NCBI GenBank assembly: GCA_015657535.1
Contig: JADHZB010000809.1
Coordinates: forward strand, 1-60,216
Origin: Nephromyces sp. MM_2019
Lineage: Eukaryota > Apicomplexa > Aconoidasida > Nephromycida
Reading direction: 5' to 3'
DNA: 60,216 nt
The notes beneath the pieces were generated by a model that did not search any database, was not told the origin of the DNA, and saw nothing but the letters and a program-made list of their open reading frames with translations. How positions within the stretch are numbered: the first letter of the stretch is position 1; each line of letters opens with the position of its first letter. A program made the position numbers and the translations under genes. Of the stretch, positions 1 through 12,020 are shown in pieces.

Positions 1-652
1 TAAATGTTATTATCTCTTTATCAAGATATAGTCAATGATTTAAATCTTTAAAAGTTTGATTATTAGTTTAAATTAACTCGTCAAGTGTGTGTATTGATAT
101 AAATCAGAGTAAAATATAAAGGGTATATATAACAATACTCTTTAAAAAACAAAAATTTATGCCTCTCTAGTGAAATAAATAAATAGGAATTATCTCCTTG
201 AAAAATTGTACATTATTATTGTCATTCGTTAATCCATTTTAAAGGCTTATAAAGATTTCTATAGTAGACTGTGTGTGTATATATATTGGGTATAGCTATG
301 TACCTGAAAATTATTATATTAGGATATATCTAGGAAACCCTATGTTAGGAAAAATGGGAGATGAATTTAGGTGAAGTCCTATTATTATAATTACTATTAA
401 CAGCACCTTTTTAGTATTGTATATGTTAACTTTTATAATTAGGTATATGTTGTGTGTATAGGTATATATATGAGCCAATATCTTATTTAAAATTTTACTG
501 ATTGATTACTTTATTGGGGATATAAAGAAAATTAAATCATTTAAATGAAATCAGTTGTTTCCAAAATTTGGTTAAGAAATTTACCAAAATTAATAGATAA
601 TAGGTATATCTTATAATGTTTCTTTATAATAATTGAGGATGAAGTAGTATAA
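1..652. other. AT-rich sequence downstream of UFD1
   Basis: No gene seen. The stretch is AT-rich with short TG/TA runs (for example around 270-285 and 450-470). It lies 3' of the UFD1 stop codon and probably holds that gene's 3' untranslated region. Confidence 0.5.
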
Positions 653-2908
653 TTAATCACCAATTGATCTTCCTTTACCACCAAATAATTCGAAGTTTGA
701 TGGCTCATTATTATTTTGTTCTGTTTGTTCATAACCTCCTTTGGCCTTTCCAACCATACCTGGTATTCTACCTTCCTTAATAAGTTCATCATATTCTGCA
801 CAACTCGTCTGATAAATAGATACACATTTATATACACACTTATATACATATTTATATATACATTTATATACAAATGTATATACACATTTATATACACACT
901 TATATATACATTTATATACACACATATTTATATATACATATATAGATATACAAATATACACACACATATATACACACACACATATATACACACGTATATA
1001 TATATATATATCACACACATATATACACACACACATATGTATATCATACACATATATACACACATATATATATATATACAAAAACACAAATATATATATT
1101 TACTATATAAAGTTCATGAAATTCAAATATAGGGTTAAAATTGAAATGAAAAGTATATAAATAACAAAAGTTATATTTTTTCTAATGAATAAAGTCGACT
1201 GAATAGATTCAATTATGTTACAAATGAGTATTAGTAAAAACAGATGATATGATCATATATATTATAGCTATAATATATATTAGGTTGAAATTATTGTTTC
1301 AATAATACAGATATTTATTAAGGAAATATAAATTTTCAGTGTGTACTTACACGAACACCATTTGGTAATTTCAATTTCCAAGGCTCGTCACTGTGTTTAT
1401 GTTCATGTGTTGGCTCTAATGGTTTCTTCGTAATATTTCTTTCACGAATTTTTTTTCCATCAAGCCTTTGACCTAAATTACTTGTCTGAGTAATAATATA
1501 ATAAAGAATGTGTAATAATATTCGATTATTTATAATCAGAAAAATAACCAATTTGTTTTGTGTAGTATTAAAGAATGAAAAAATAATATATTAAATTAAA
1601 TTTTTAAGATTAAGACATACAGATTTAGCTAAATCTTCATTTGAAGGAGATCGAGGTTGCTGTTTAGTGTTATTGGTATATATTTGATCACTCATTCCTA
1701 TAGATTTTTCTATAATTTTTATGGGATATAGTTTGGAAAAAAAATAATTCAAAATGGAAATCTGAAAAAATAGTTTACCAGAGTTTTGTGGTCTGAGCAT
1801 TTCTTCATTATATTCAAACTCAACTTCCATATCTGTTTCTATGATAGTAATAGCATTGGCTGGTTTAAGTTCCTATGATTGACATAATATACAATAAATA
1901 AATCTAAACTCAATTTTTGTTAAAAATATTTTTCAATATAGCCATAATTTCATTATTCCATCAAGCATATGTAAAATTTATTTATTCACTTACCACAACT
2001 ACAATTTCATAAGTTTTGTTAAGATATTGAATAGCAATTTTATCACCAACAGTAAGTGTTGCATAATTTCTGAGAGCGAATTCCAATCTGTGTTTAAATA
2101 GAGCATAATTCAATAATTGTAAATTCAATGTCATAGAAGTTAACTAACACAGCCTTAGGATTAGACATATTTAAAAATTCCTTATTGGTAGGTTTGAGCT
2201 TAACAAAAGTTCCTTTGGGTAAGCTAATGTTTCGTATTTTAACTAGGTCTCCATCTTCAAGTAGCAAATTTTGCATCATCTAATTGTTAAAACAAGTATA
2301 AACATTTCTATAGATAACTCAATAAATGAATTATTAATTGTAAGATTTATCTAACCCAGTATGGCAGATGGCAGCATCCTTCAGGGGATATGAACTCCAT
2401 TACACCACAATGAGTCAATCGGTTCTGTAAAAATATGAAATTAGAATAAAAAGGCTTTAAAAATATCTATATTAATTATAATTTAACTTTTGATTAGTGG
2501 GTAATTCTTTTAGGATGAAGATATAAATCATAATTAGGAAATATTTTTATTTGTTTTAGTGAATTGAAAACTTAAGCAACAATTGTAAGTTTATTAAACA
2601 CTTTCTAAATAGTTGAATTAACCCAAATTTATAATTACCTTTGCTGAATTATTTATTTCGAAAAGCATGGGCCAGGATATATTTAGTCGAGCTAATTGAT
2701 GTAATGCTGATTGGGGTAACAATACTGTAAAAATAATTTATAATTTCAATCATAATAAAGGAATTTAGGTCCAGTTATTTTTTATCATACTCTTATTTCC
2801 TTTTTCTAGGTCCTCTCGTGATAAGAAAGTAATTGAATAGCAATGATACTCTTTCTCGAAAGTTTGGGGTATGTTGCCCCCGAAGATTTGGGGTATACTT
2901 AAGTTCCA
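653..2908 (-). CDS. UFD1: Ubiquitin fusion degradation protein 1 (UFD1), nine exons found, extreme N-terminus missing
   Basis: UFD1 pairs with NPL4 as the ubiquitin-binding adaptor of the Cdc48/p97 segregase, which extracts ubiquitylated proteins for the proteasome. Exons by GT-AG junctions: 2791-2908, 2639-2724, 2356-2424, 2149-2279, 1994-2087, 1779-1872, 1621-1697, 1351-1485, 653-808. They sum to 960 nt, 319 residues plus stop. The UT3 double-psi barrel is unmistakable: [17 protein letters not shown], then [33 protein letters not shown], and [20 protein letters not shown] followed by [14 protein letters not shown]. The C-terminal part (LDGKKIRER, then GRIPGMVG, ending [13 protein letters not shown]) is the usual low-complexity adaptor tail. 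The first exon found reads [21 protein letters not shown]; the initiating Met lies in a further upstream exon I could not place. No transit peptide is visible in what is found, which fits the cytosolic form rather than the apicoplast (symbiont-derived) paralogue, but the missing N-terminus limits this. Confidence 0.9.
820..1100. repeat. CA/TA microsatellite in the last UFD1 intron
   Basis: About 280 bases of alternating (TA)n, (CA)n and TATACACA-type blocks. They fill part of the 542-nt intron between UFD1 exons 1351-1485 and 653-808. Long open frames here encode only Tyr/Ile/Cys/Val-type repeats and are not genes. Confidence 0.85.
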
Positions 2909-4914
2909 CTGTGATTAAAAAGAATCAAGTAAACCCATGTGATAAACAAAGGAAAGGTTGTAGTTTGGAGCTATCTATGTGTAAGCTAGCTGTATAATCT
3001 CATTTAAGCTAAGGTTGGATAATGCATGGGGAGTGGGATTCGAAAATTTCAACTACTCAAAGCTAAGTTACAATTAGTATACACCTTACATTGTCATAGA
3101 GGCTCATGCACATGAACTTATTTTTGTGTTTGAAGTTCAGGCTTACCATGTTTTTGTTAAAGTATGTAATCGGCGCATAAGGTTCGGGATATAGACCAGA
3201 TCCTATGCAACTTGGTAGTATGTGAGAGTTTTCAGTGGAGTGAAATGCCTTTTGTAACTGAAAGGTAGTTGATGCAATGGGATATTATTTTAAAGTGAAG
3301 TAATGAAATAAATATTTTTGTTTGGATATCATTGTTTCCTTTTTTTAAAGCTCAATTTTTATATTAGAAAGCCTTAGGCTTGTTATGGTGGTGGATAATA
3401 AATTTAGATATAATTTATAGCAACAATAAGTGGTTAATGAGTTGTGACTAGATAATTTGCCCTCGAGTTGACAATGTGAATTTGTGTCAAAATATCTAAC
3501 TTTCAAAGGACTAATTGCATATTTTTGAACCATACAAATCATGCTTTTTGACAATTTGTTATATATAGCATATTTTTATTATGACTCAAGTTTTCTAGAT
3601 ATTTAGATTTTAAAGTATTTTAGAACGTTTCAATCCCTTTTATGGCTGGTCATAAAATAAATTTTCAGATAATCCGTAATCTTAAAAACTTCATTCATTA
3701 GATGCTTTATAGGTTATTTAATTACAAAGTCCACCAAGTTCACTGAATTAATTTAAACCACAATGCTGTTAAGGTCAATACTTTCTGACTTCTCAAAGTC
3801 ATTTTGATTATTTCTTTGGGTCGTTCCATTACGAAACAAAATTGTAACTAGAATGATCTTTAGTAAAACATTCATTTTTTATTTAGAATGATCAATGATC
3901 AATACTGAATTCAATATCATACCTTTTGTATAGCAAGGAGTACCAAAGAGTTTAAACTGTATCTATTTACAAAATTATTTATTTTCTAACAAATTGATTT
4001 GTTATAAACTGACTCGAAAGTTGTATGCACCGAAAAAAATGCGACTATTGAATTAATATTAATCATAAATCTTAACTCTAAAATAGCAATTGGATAGATA
4101 CCTGGTTCAAGCGGAGTTATAAACCTAATGTATTTATGATAAGTTAGAAAGTTCAAGAAGTAAGAAACACCTTGTGGAAACATTATGTGTTGAAAACAAT
4201 GTCAATATTTAAATACTTGATATAATTGTGTATGAAAAGCAAGTTGCCAAAACTAATCTATGTACGAAATTTTCATCGGGATTTACTTTCCTTAATACAT
4301 ATAAAATGATCTTGATTTACTTTCATAGAAAATTTTTACACATTTAGCGAAAAGCTCCTCACCAGTGAAAAAATAAGCAATAAGAGCGCAAATACGAAAG
4401 ATGCTATAATGTAATTCTCAGATATTAATCCAGCTAAACCCTGATAATTTAAATTGTTAGAATATATAGGAAATTGGAAATTTTAATTAGCGCTACCAGC
4501 TCATTTGGTATGAAGCCTGAAGCAAGCTGATAGATTAAGTTTGAAACAATCAAACAAAAAAAAGAGTGTGCCACTACCCAACCTAAAAGTTTCGAAATTC
4601 CAAATTATTTAAGGCTCTATCTAGAGAAGCAACAATTGGAAGCTTTAACCTAATTTGAGGTCTTTTCCTTAATTTGAAGTTCCCTGTCCTTTGAATTAAT
4701 TAATTGCTAAAATTTTTAGCAATATACCTATATTATAGCGTTCTGGCAGGCAACTTAGGCGTTTATGAGTATTACTAAAAGAATAGTCAAACTTTTCAGG
4801 TGTATTGAATTTGTTAACAATTCTGATTACCTGCTCAAGGATAAACCTACAACAAATGATAAAGCTGTAGTGGTAATAGGGGGAATTTTTAAAATATTCC
4901 CAAATATCTGGAAT
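2909..4914. other. Gene-poor stretch upstream of UFD1
   Basis: About 2 kb without a gene I can support. It should hold the UFD1 start exon and promoter. Short open stretches on the minus strand (3345-3554, 3986-4183) have no recognisable content. Unplaced exons of neighbouring genes are possible. Confidence 0.4.
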
Positions 4915-5831
4915 TTAGGTGTTAGTTTTGTAGTGTGGTAATTTAATAAGTAATTTACTAACAATAATGACTGCAAAAAAACCATAAAAAAAATTCAGAA
5001 ACCCAATTGTCCATTCCTCATCATCTATTCCTTTTATTGCCCTAAATATATTATCAAAAATAAATTTAAATAGTAAAATGTAAAATTTTACCCAAATATT
5101 GAGAAAATCAGAACAATTGACCATAATGATAAGAAAAAAATAAACCAAGGCCTATTATAATAAAATATCATAGCTTCTTCGACCCTTAAGAACTAATTAG
5201 AATAAACATTATTGATTTTATTGAACATATCAACCTGTCTGAAGATTTGAAATTATTCCCAAATCCAGCACGATTTGCAGCATGATCCATAAAGTCGTTG
5301 ACTAAAATGTGAAATTGATAAAGCAGAATTCAAGGAAAATTTCATTCTAAATTACAATAAACGTTGGTGAAGTTAATTGTAGGGTATGGTTTTCCCAAAT
5401 GATGGTATCCATGAGAGTATAAATCTGGTGTAAGTTTTGTTATTTCATCATCATCCGATGGAAATTTTAAATCCAAGTTTTCATCAGCAAGTAATCTAAT
5501 CAACGAATTATTTTTAAATATTAAAAATAATTAAAAAAAATTGTTATTACCCTTTCGAATTTCCAAGCTTATATGGCTCAGGCTCATTTGTAAGTTCTAT
5601 CCCATTAAGAGCACTGATATATTCCTGAATGTTAGGGGGTTTAGGCAATATAAAAAGATCTTTGGTGGTGAGAATTGTAGGCTTATCAATAGATGAATTT
5701 TGTGATTTTGTGAAATGTTGAAGTCTGTTCCCGACACTTGGTGGGAATTGATGTGGCTCTATGATATAATTATTTTGGAACAGTGAAACAACTAATAAAT
5801 AAACTTGAAATAACCGAGAATTCTTCCACAT
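4915..5831 (-). CDS. Secretory-pathway protein with signal peptide and two C-terminal membrane spans, unknown function
   Basis: The first exon (5551-5831) starts at ATG 5831 with a hydrophobic signal-like N-terminus (FQVYLLVVSLF) followed by a polar segment. The second starts at 5495 after a good AG (LLADENLDLKFPSDDDEIT). A downstream exon near 5237-5300 reads DFMDHAANRAGFGNNFKSSD. The next has EEAMIFYYNRPW followed by a strongly hydrophobic stretch ending FSIFG. The last (AIKGIDDEEWTIGF, then a second hydrophobic span) ends in LPHYKTNT at stop 4915. The layout is a lumenal N-terminal domain with a two-span hairpin at the C-terminus. The junction between the second exon and the 5237-5300 exon does not keep frame with simple GT-AG choices, so that part of the model is provisional. 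I recognise no family. It is head-to-head with the secreted gene at 6048, only 216 bases away, so the two probably share a promoter region. Confidence 0.6.
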
Positions 5832-6047
5832 TTTCTAATAATTATGAATTTAAATCTAGTCTGGCAAACTCCGAGTCTTATAACAGCAATGTAGCTACAC
5901 TAAATATAAGCGTCTTAGTAATAACAAGCCTATACTATTGCTAATAAACCCGTATTACAGTTACGTCAACGTATTTACACCAAATAATTAGTTCAGAAAT
6001 ATTTACAATTTTCTATATCAGAGTTAACATTTTAAAAATTGAATAAA

Positions 6048-6781
6048 ATGAAAAATAGTAGTCTGATATTATCAGTTTTCATAATTTTTCTATATGCAAT
6101 GGCAAATTTTTTAGTACCTATTCAAGGTAGTTATAAACATCTAACTTTTGATATTTCATTTAATTAGCTCAATTAGGCCAGATTAATACAGATTGGGAAA
6201 ACAGCATCTCAAATGAAGGTCGAATAGCTTAGCATTTTTAATTCCATGGAAATTACATATAAAAATGAGCTACTTGAATTTTATAGTTAATGCTGTAAGC
6301 AAAACACATAAAGTTAACTTTTAGGAACTACTGCTTCTTATAGTCCTAAATTTGATAACAATAAACCATATGTAAGTTTCAAGCAGTATTTAGTGAAGCT
6401 AAACTAGAATATCTTTTTAAGGTTTTCATTAGGAACTATTCAGGTATAATACTATTAACGCTTAAAGATGACCAAGTGACCTTGCCGACTTAGATAAGAG
6501 TCTTGATCAAGAGTCTCAAATTTTGACCGATTTCAAAGGCAAAAGTGAATCGTTTTTCAGGGCAGCTTTGTTGCTTAACCCCTTGCTATTGGTAATTGTT
6601 TCTAAATATAAAATTACTAAGCTTGATGAATCTTTGTAGGGGAAGATGTGCAAGAGGGTTCTTGGAAACGGCTATACATTTGATATAGGATTGGTATGTA
6701 ATAATTAATCATTTTATATTAAAGGCATAAATGAAGATATTTTCAAAGCAACATTGTATTAAGGATGTACAGGCTCAATAA
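6048..6781 (+). CDS. Small secreted protein, seven tiny exons, unknown function
   Basis: ATG at 6048 opens a clean signal peptide (MKNSSLILSVFIIFLYAMA). Exons by consensus GT-AG junctions: 6048-6126, 6168-6218, 6325-6371, 6422-6443, 6494-6591, 6640-6693, 6764-6781. They sum to 369 nt, giving 122 residues with no internal stop, which is strong support for a gene that no single long reading frame reveals. The mature part is hydrophilic (GQINTDWENSISNEG, ASYSPKFDNNKPY) and then carries FRAALLLNPLLL and GKMCKRVLGNGYTFDIGL, ending DVQAQ. There is one Cys, no membrane span after the signal and no recognised domain. The stop lies 110 bases from the SF1 stop on the other strand, so the two genes converge. 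Probably exported or vacuolar; the function is not inferable. Confidence 0.65.
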
Positions 6782-6891
6782 GGATAAATTGACGAATAAA
6801 TTTAGCCATTAAATCTATGGATAAATATAGAATATTGCAATTAATAGTTCTTAAATAATTGATTAAAATTTTATTTAATTCATCCTGAATT

Positions 6892-9621
6892 TTATATACT
6901 CATATCCATATCGTCATTGGGAGAATTTGGATTGTTTATATCATAAGTTGAGCTACTATGTGTGTTATTAGCAGTAGAGTTCATGTGAGATTGAGGTGGG
7001 TTAATCATTGCTGAGTGATTGAAAGCTAAGAAACTAGTGTAGGTCTTATTATCCATTCCAGCTGTAAAAATGAAAAGTATAAATTAAAAATAACTATTTT
7101 ATTATGTTAAAACTAGTATCTTACGTATTCCTTGTGGAAAACCCATAGGTGGAATCTGGGCATTGAAAGGTAAAGAGTCAGTTGGTAGGTGTGGAGGAGC
7201 ATCAGTAGGAAGTGGTGGGTCAGAATTATTTGTAGTTTGCTGATCCCCAGCGCCCCCCATTACTGTTTGAAGTTGGGGCATAAAATATTGTGGGGGAAAA
7301 TTGGGGTTGAGTGCTGTAGGTTGCATGTTAATGGGCCATGGTTGCATACCTATAAGTCCAAGTAATATAAATGGTATTAATCTTTATTGCTAATATAACT
7401 AAATATATCACCGGAAATTTGTGGGTTCATGAGGTTTGGAAATTGCCCTGGGATAGCATTAGGGGCTTGTCCTGGAATTGGCATGAACATTCCAGGTAAT
7501 TGACCGGGATAATGTACAGGCATTTGCTGAGGGTATTGGCCAGGCATAGGAACTGGGTATTGATTTGGCATTTGAATGGTAGGTTGAGTGTTGATGGTAC
7601 CATTTGGCTGACTGACCATCATAGGATTGGGATAAATTTGTTCTTGGGTGTTTGGAGGTGCCCTTTGAGGAGCTGCATGGCGTATATTGTTAGCATCTGG
7701 TCGAGCATTTTGTGGTCTCTCTGGGTGGCCTATACCAAGTCTATTGTTCGTCATAATGTTTTTCATACGGGGTCCTTGATTTTTGTTGGGGTCAACCCAG
7801 GGTTGGCGTGGGTCAATACCTGGGGGGGTCATAGGCTGAAAACCTATAGCGTAGGGATATGGTATGTAGCCAGGTGAAGCAACTCCTGGAGAAATTCCAG
7901 GAGGAGGTGTCCCTGCCATCCCATGACTAGTTCCAAAAGGAGAGGGTAAACCTATTGGTACTGAAGTTGAATTTGGAGGAGGGATAATGTTTTCTGGTGC
8001 AGAGGTCTTAGGAGTTTCTCCAGTGAGCTCATTCATCATTCGTTTATATTCCTAAGCGTTTAAAAGTGTTACCAATGAAAGTGTAGTTTGATTAAATTAA
8101 TTTTGGGAAACTTACAGAGTCTATTTTCATCATTTCATATGGGTTAGGATGTGTTGCTGGTAAAGAGGAAGCTATTCGTTGAGCATAAAGATTGGGGTTT
8201 GCTTTTGCCAATTTACAATCCATGGTTACGTGGCCCATATCTCCACAAATGGCACATCTCTAAGAAATTAAAAGCTAATAATTAAAAAAAGCACTAGATA
8301 GTGTCAGTATGAGTGACCTACCACTTCTGGCTTCTTGAAGTTCTGTGCTTGTTGAGCATCTGGGCATTCATGGGCTGGGAAAGTGACAATGAAAATGTTA
8401 ACATTGCTTATAATGAAAAATCTTATAATTCTTAGCTAACCAAGATGCCCCAAAGCACTGCATATTGCACATCTCTGTTGGTCTAATTGTCCCATTGGTA
8501 TTCCATTTACTAGAGATAGTTGTTCCAATCCACGCTTTTTGAACTCTTCATGCATAGGGTGGCAAGGGTCAAGTAGTGGTTCAATCAAAGAAACAGCTTT
8601 CTATAGTTTACAAGTTAAGTTAATGTGCTTTTAATAAACAGAATTTGAGAAAAAAAAAGTAAATTACCTCAACAGCTTCTTCAGAATCGGAAGCAATGTG
8701 AACATGCATTGGTAGGCTTGCCTCTTCATCTGTTTGGTGATCTGTTTTCTTGCCCTCTTTCTGTGTAAGAATTATTTAAGTTTTATTATGATTGTGGTAT
8801 GACCTAATTGAAATTTGTTGTTACCTGTGTGCCCTTTCCTCTTATTGAGATCTGTGCACCGCTCTCAGACTCTAGTCGCTTATGATTGCATCCTCTTGGA
8901 CCAATTATAAGTCCCATAAAATTATAATCTGGATACTGCAAAATTAAATGAAATCAAACTTGTGAGATAAGTTATATTTTTGAAATTATTTCTAAAAGGT
9001 GTCTATATTTCGCAGATATTCCTAAATATATAATTGTATTTAACAAATATATGTACCTTATCTAGTGGAATCTCTATTCGCCTTATTTTTTTGGCTGGTT
9101 TGTAATCACTTGGTGGAGCAAAGCCGTCAACTTGCTTGATCATGTATTCAACTAATCTCTGGTATTCGGCATTCATAGCATTTTTGGCTCTACAAAAATA
9201 TATTTTTCAAACCAAAATAATTGATTGCTTCTCAGATTTCTGCATTAATAGTATAAGACAACTGTTAGACAGATACTTACCTAACATCTCTTGTATTTGT
9301 TCTACTGCCATTTTTGTCGTATATAGGTGGTGGACTAGGGGGTCGGATGTCGGCGTCATCCATTTCTATAACTGCCATTGCTAACTTGCGGCTGAGTTCA
9401 TCAAATCTTTGCTCCCTTAGGAATTGGTCCATTTGTGCAGGAGTCAGCCCTGAGGGGAGATCGACATAATGTGGAGGTAGGTAAGGTTTGTCTTCGGGTA
9501 GGCCCCAGCGTGAGCCTCCCTTTCTTTCTTTAGTTTTCTCCCATCTAGACTTTCTGCCCTTATCAACCACTGAATTAGCGGCTTCAATAGGGACTAGGGC
9601 CATTAATTGATCCATTGACAT
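6892..9621 (-). CDS. SF1: Splicing factor 1 / branch-point-binding protein (KH-QUA2, two zinc knuckles, Pro-rich tail)
   Basis: SF1/BBP recognises the intron branch point during early spliceosome assembly, a fitting gene in such an intron-rich genome. Ten exons: 9281-9621, 9057-9189, 8825-8935, 8668-8760, 8441-8600, 8322-8374, 8116-8259, 7412-8051, 7125-7349, 6892-7061. They sum to 2070 nt, 689 residues, in frame throughout. Order: N-terminal region with the SF1 helix-hairpin segment ([14 protein letters not shown], then [18 protein letters not shown]); KH domain with [19 protein letters not shown] and [12 protein letters not shown]2-like extension; two CX2CX4HX4C knuckles ([14 protein letters not shown] and [14 protein letters not shown]); then about 350 residues of Pro/Gln/Asn/Met-rich low complexity. 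Both knuckles are intact; one is split by an intron within its last spacing. The Pro-rich tail is as long as in animal SF1 and longer than in yeast BBP. Start ATG at 9621 ([11 protein letters not shown]). Confidence 0.95.
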
Positions 9622-10842
9622 ATTGGAATGTGAATCAGAACAGATTTAAATAGAAAGCTAATTATTGTAGTTCTAGCTGGATGAAGAATTGTTTAAGGTG
9701 GTCAAAAGTTTAGCATTTTAAAGGGCAAATAGGGGAGGTGGGTGAGTAGTGTGTTGCCTTGAGTGATCTATTAATAAGAATGATATCTTGATAATACTTA
9801 AAAATTTATTATTGTTTGCAAGTTATTAGACAATGAAACTACAAGTATAAATTGATCATAATCTGCTTATAAAAGTTATGAAAACAAAAGTTGAAAATAA
9901 GTTTGCAAATTTTTAAATCTTTTTATATTCAACTATGAGTAAAAAGGTTTTGGTTTTATTTATATCAAATTGTTGCAAATTTTAAAATTACTATTGTCCT
10001 TCCTTAAATTAATTTGGGATTTAAATAAGCTATCTAAAACTCTCACGAAAGCTCTATTAATAAATAACAGTTTAATCATCTCATATACATTTAATTACTT
10101 TGATTGTTTTGTTAGTTAATGTATTATATATAGGCCAATAAACTGCCTATATGTATTGTCAAATTTGATAGTATTGTGATAGTAGTTAGCGAATAAGTAA
10201 GGTCTTAGTTTAATTTGGTGTTTAGATATAAATTTAAACCTGAGATAAAAAGGGTTTGAGCTCTAAAGTACTTGAAATGGTTTATCACCACTTTAATTTT
10301 GATGAGAAGTTCATAACTTATGATTTATTTACACTTCCCTAATTTAATTATTTAGATGTAATTTACTTTAATTCTACTTCCGATATCTTTAAATAACTTT
10401 TATTTCCCTTAATACCAAATTAATATCAAATCAATTGCATCTTCGTTGCAAATATTGATTTCGAGCTTGAGAAGTGACAAAGTTATGCTTCACTAGAAAG
10501 AACTAAATTAAGTTTGTGATAACGAAACAATCATAACATTTTCCTTCACATATGCTATTTATATGTCTTCCAATACTCCCAACAATAGGCATTTAAAATC
10601 TGTTGAGTAAATTATAGCTTATACATGGCACATAATTTAAACAACTTATAATCTAAATTTTGTCTTCTTGATACACCACTACACTTGATTTTGTTAATCA
10701 TTAAGATATAAGAGTATCAAGGCTTTAAAATCGTGAAAACCGACTACCAAGGCCATATTCACATACTTACCAAACCACTCCTATTGAGCTTGATTAAACT
10801 CCTAAGCAAGTCCTATTGATTGTATTTCTTTTGATAAACAAA
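9622..10842. other. Divergent intergenic region between SF1 and SmE
   Basis: About 1.2 kb of AT-rich sequence between two genes reading away from each other, so it should contain both promoters. I see no open frame, repeat or RNA gene in it. Confidence 0.6.
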
Positions 10843-11385
10843 ATGGCAACTCAACACAAAAAGTACCAAAAGATTATGACCCAACCCATTGTAAGTAACA
10901 TCTACCACAGAAGTCGATATATTCTTTATAGGATTTAAACCCTAGCTAGATATACATTTCTCAACAATAAGCTACTATCAAAGCATATATTTTAATAAGA
11001 GATTTTATCTTCTTGAATAAAAATTTTCATTATATATTTCCTATTGTTATATCATTCAATCAACCTTTTACAGAACCAGATCTTCCGGTTTTTGACAACA
11101 AGATCTAGGGTTCAAATTTGGCTATATGAGCAACCTGACTTAAGAATTGAAGGCAGAATACAGGTATTAAATTGTCACGATTCTTAAGATTGCAGGACTT
11201 AGAACTTAGATTAACTAGAATTGCTAGGAATACATTTACCTGGTTGTAATTTACAGGGATTTGATGAGTATATGAATATGGTACTAGAAGATGCAGAAGA
11301 AGTATCAGCTAAAAAGAAGACTCGTAAACCTGTTGGCACGATAATGCTTAAAGGAGAAAATATCACTTTGATAATGAATACGTGA
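10843..11385 (+). CDS. SNRPE: Small nuclear ribonucleoprotein SmE
   Basis: Core Sm-ring subunit of the spliceosomal U1/U2/U4/U5 snRNPs. Three exons: 10843-10890, 11074-11163, 11257-11385 (267 nt, 88 residues). The Sm fold is plain: [51 protein letters not shown], then [16 protein letters not shown]. The Sm1 signature (GFDEYMN) and Sm2 signature (MLKGENI) are both present, and the WLYEQ motif is typical of SmE. ATG 10843 adds about 11 residues before the Met that aligns with the usual start. The stop codon TGA overlaps a possible donor (AC, GTGAGT), so a further tiny exon cannot be fully excluded, but the present end matches the family length. Confidence 0.93.
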
Positions 11386-12020
11386 GTTTAGATCTTATTT
11401 CCACCCCTTTGGTACTTCAAATTGAAAATTTCTGTTTTTAAAATCAATTTTACATATCAGAGGTAATGTTTCTTAATATGAAGATGCCTGATCTGAAAAT
11501 TTCAACACCCAACTTTCTACAATCATCCTTCAAAAGATAAATTCAAATGATAAACAATCGAAAGTTCCAAATTGTTTGAAGACCCTTTCTTAATAGCTCC
11601 TTTTTATTTTCTATATACCTAATGTTCTAACACATAAATTTTATCAATTCTTTAAAATTGCAAGTTGATCATAACCCAAAAATTCCTTTTTTTAACACTC
11701 ATAAACTTTTTTTGCTTGCATAATTTAGGAATGTAAGAATGACTTGCAAACAATAAATTTTAAATTATAAAATCTTATTCTGAACAAGTGTTTGATTTTA
11801 TTTGGTTCGTTAAACTGCAAAAAGTCTTTTTGAAATTCTCGAGATTTCTCAAAACAACCATAAATTCAGGATATACCCACTGACTCAGATTTATTCTATG
11901 GCTCTCACAATTTCCATAGTGCTGGTTTATGTAATTAGCCGTTGGTTATAGAATCATTTGTAACATAAACCTATTATTGCAATATTAGCGAATTGTTTTC
12001 GAAGTGTGTTTCAATCCAGC
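11386..12020. other. Convergent intergenic region
   Basis: AT-rich spacer between the SmE stop and the 3' end of the minus-strand MLO/EF-hand gene. No gene seen; a terminal exon of the latter could lie in the right-hand part. Confidence 0.45.

Noticed and set aside
541..1132. Several open frames of 126-144 codons on both strands
   Set aside because: They run through the CA/TA microsatellite and encode only Tyr/Ile/Cys/Val or Thr/His repeats; the one real part is the last UFD1 exon (653-808).
3345..4183. Two short minus-strand open frames (3345-3554, 3986-4183)
   Set aside because: No recognisable content, no consistent splicing into a longer product.
7500..7877. 125-codon plus-strand open frame
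   Set aside because: Antisense shadow of the Pro-rich SF1 exon, whose GC-richer codons keep the opposite strand open.
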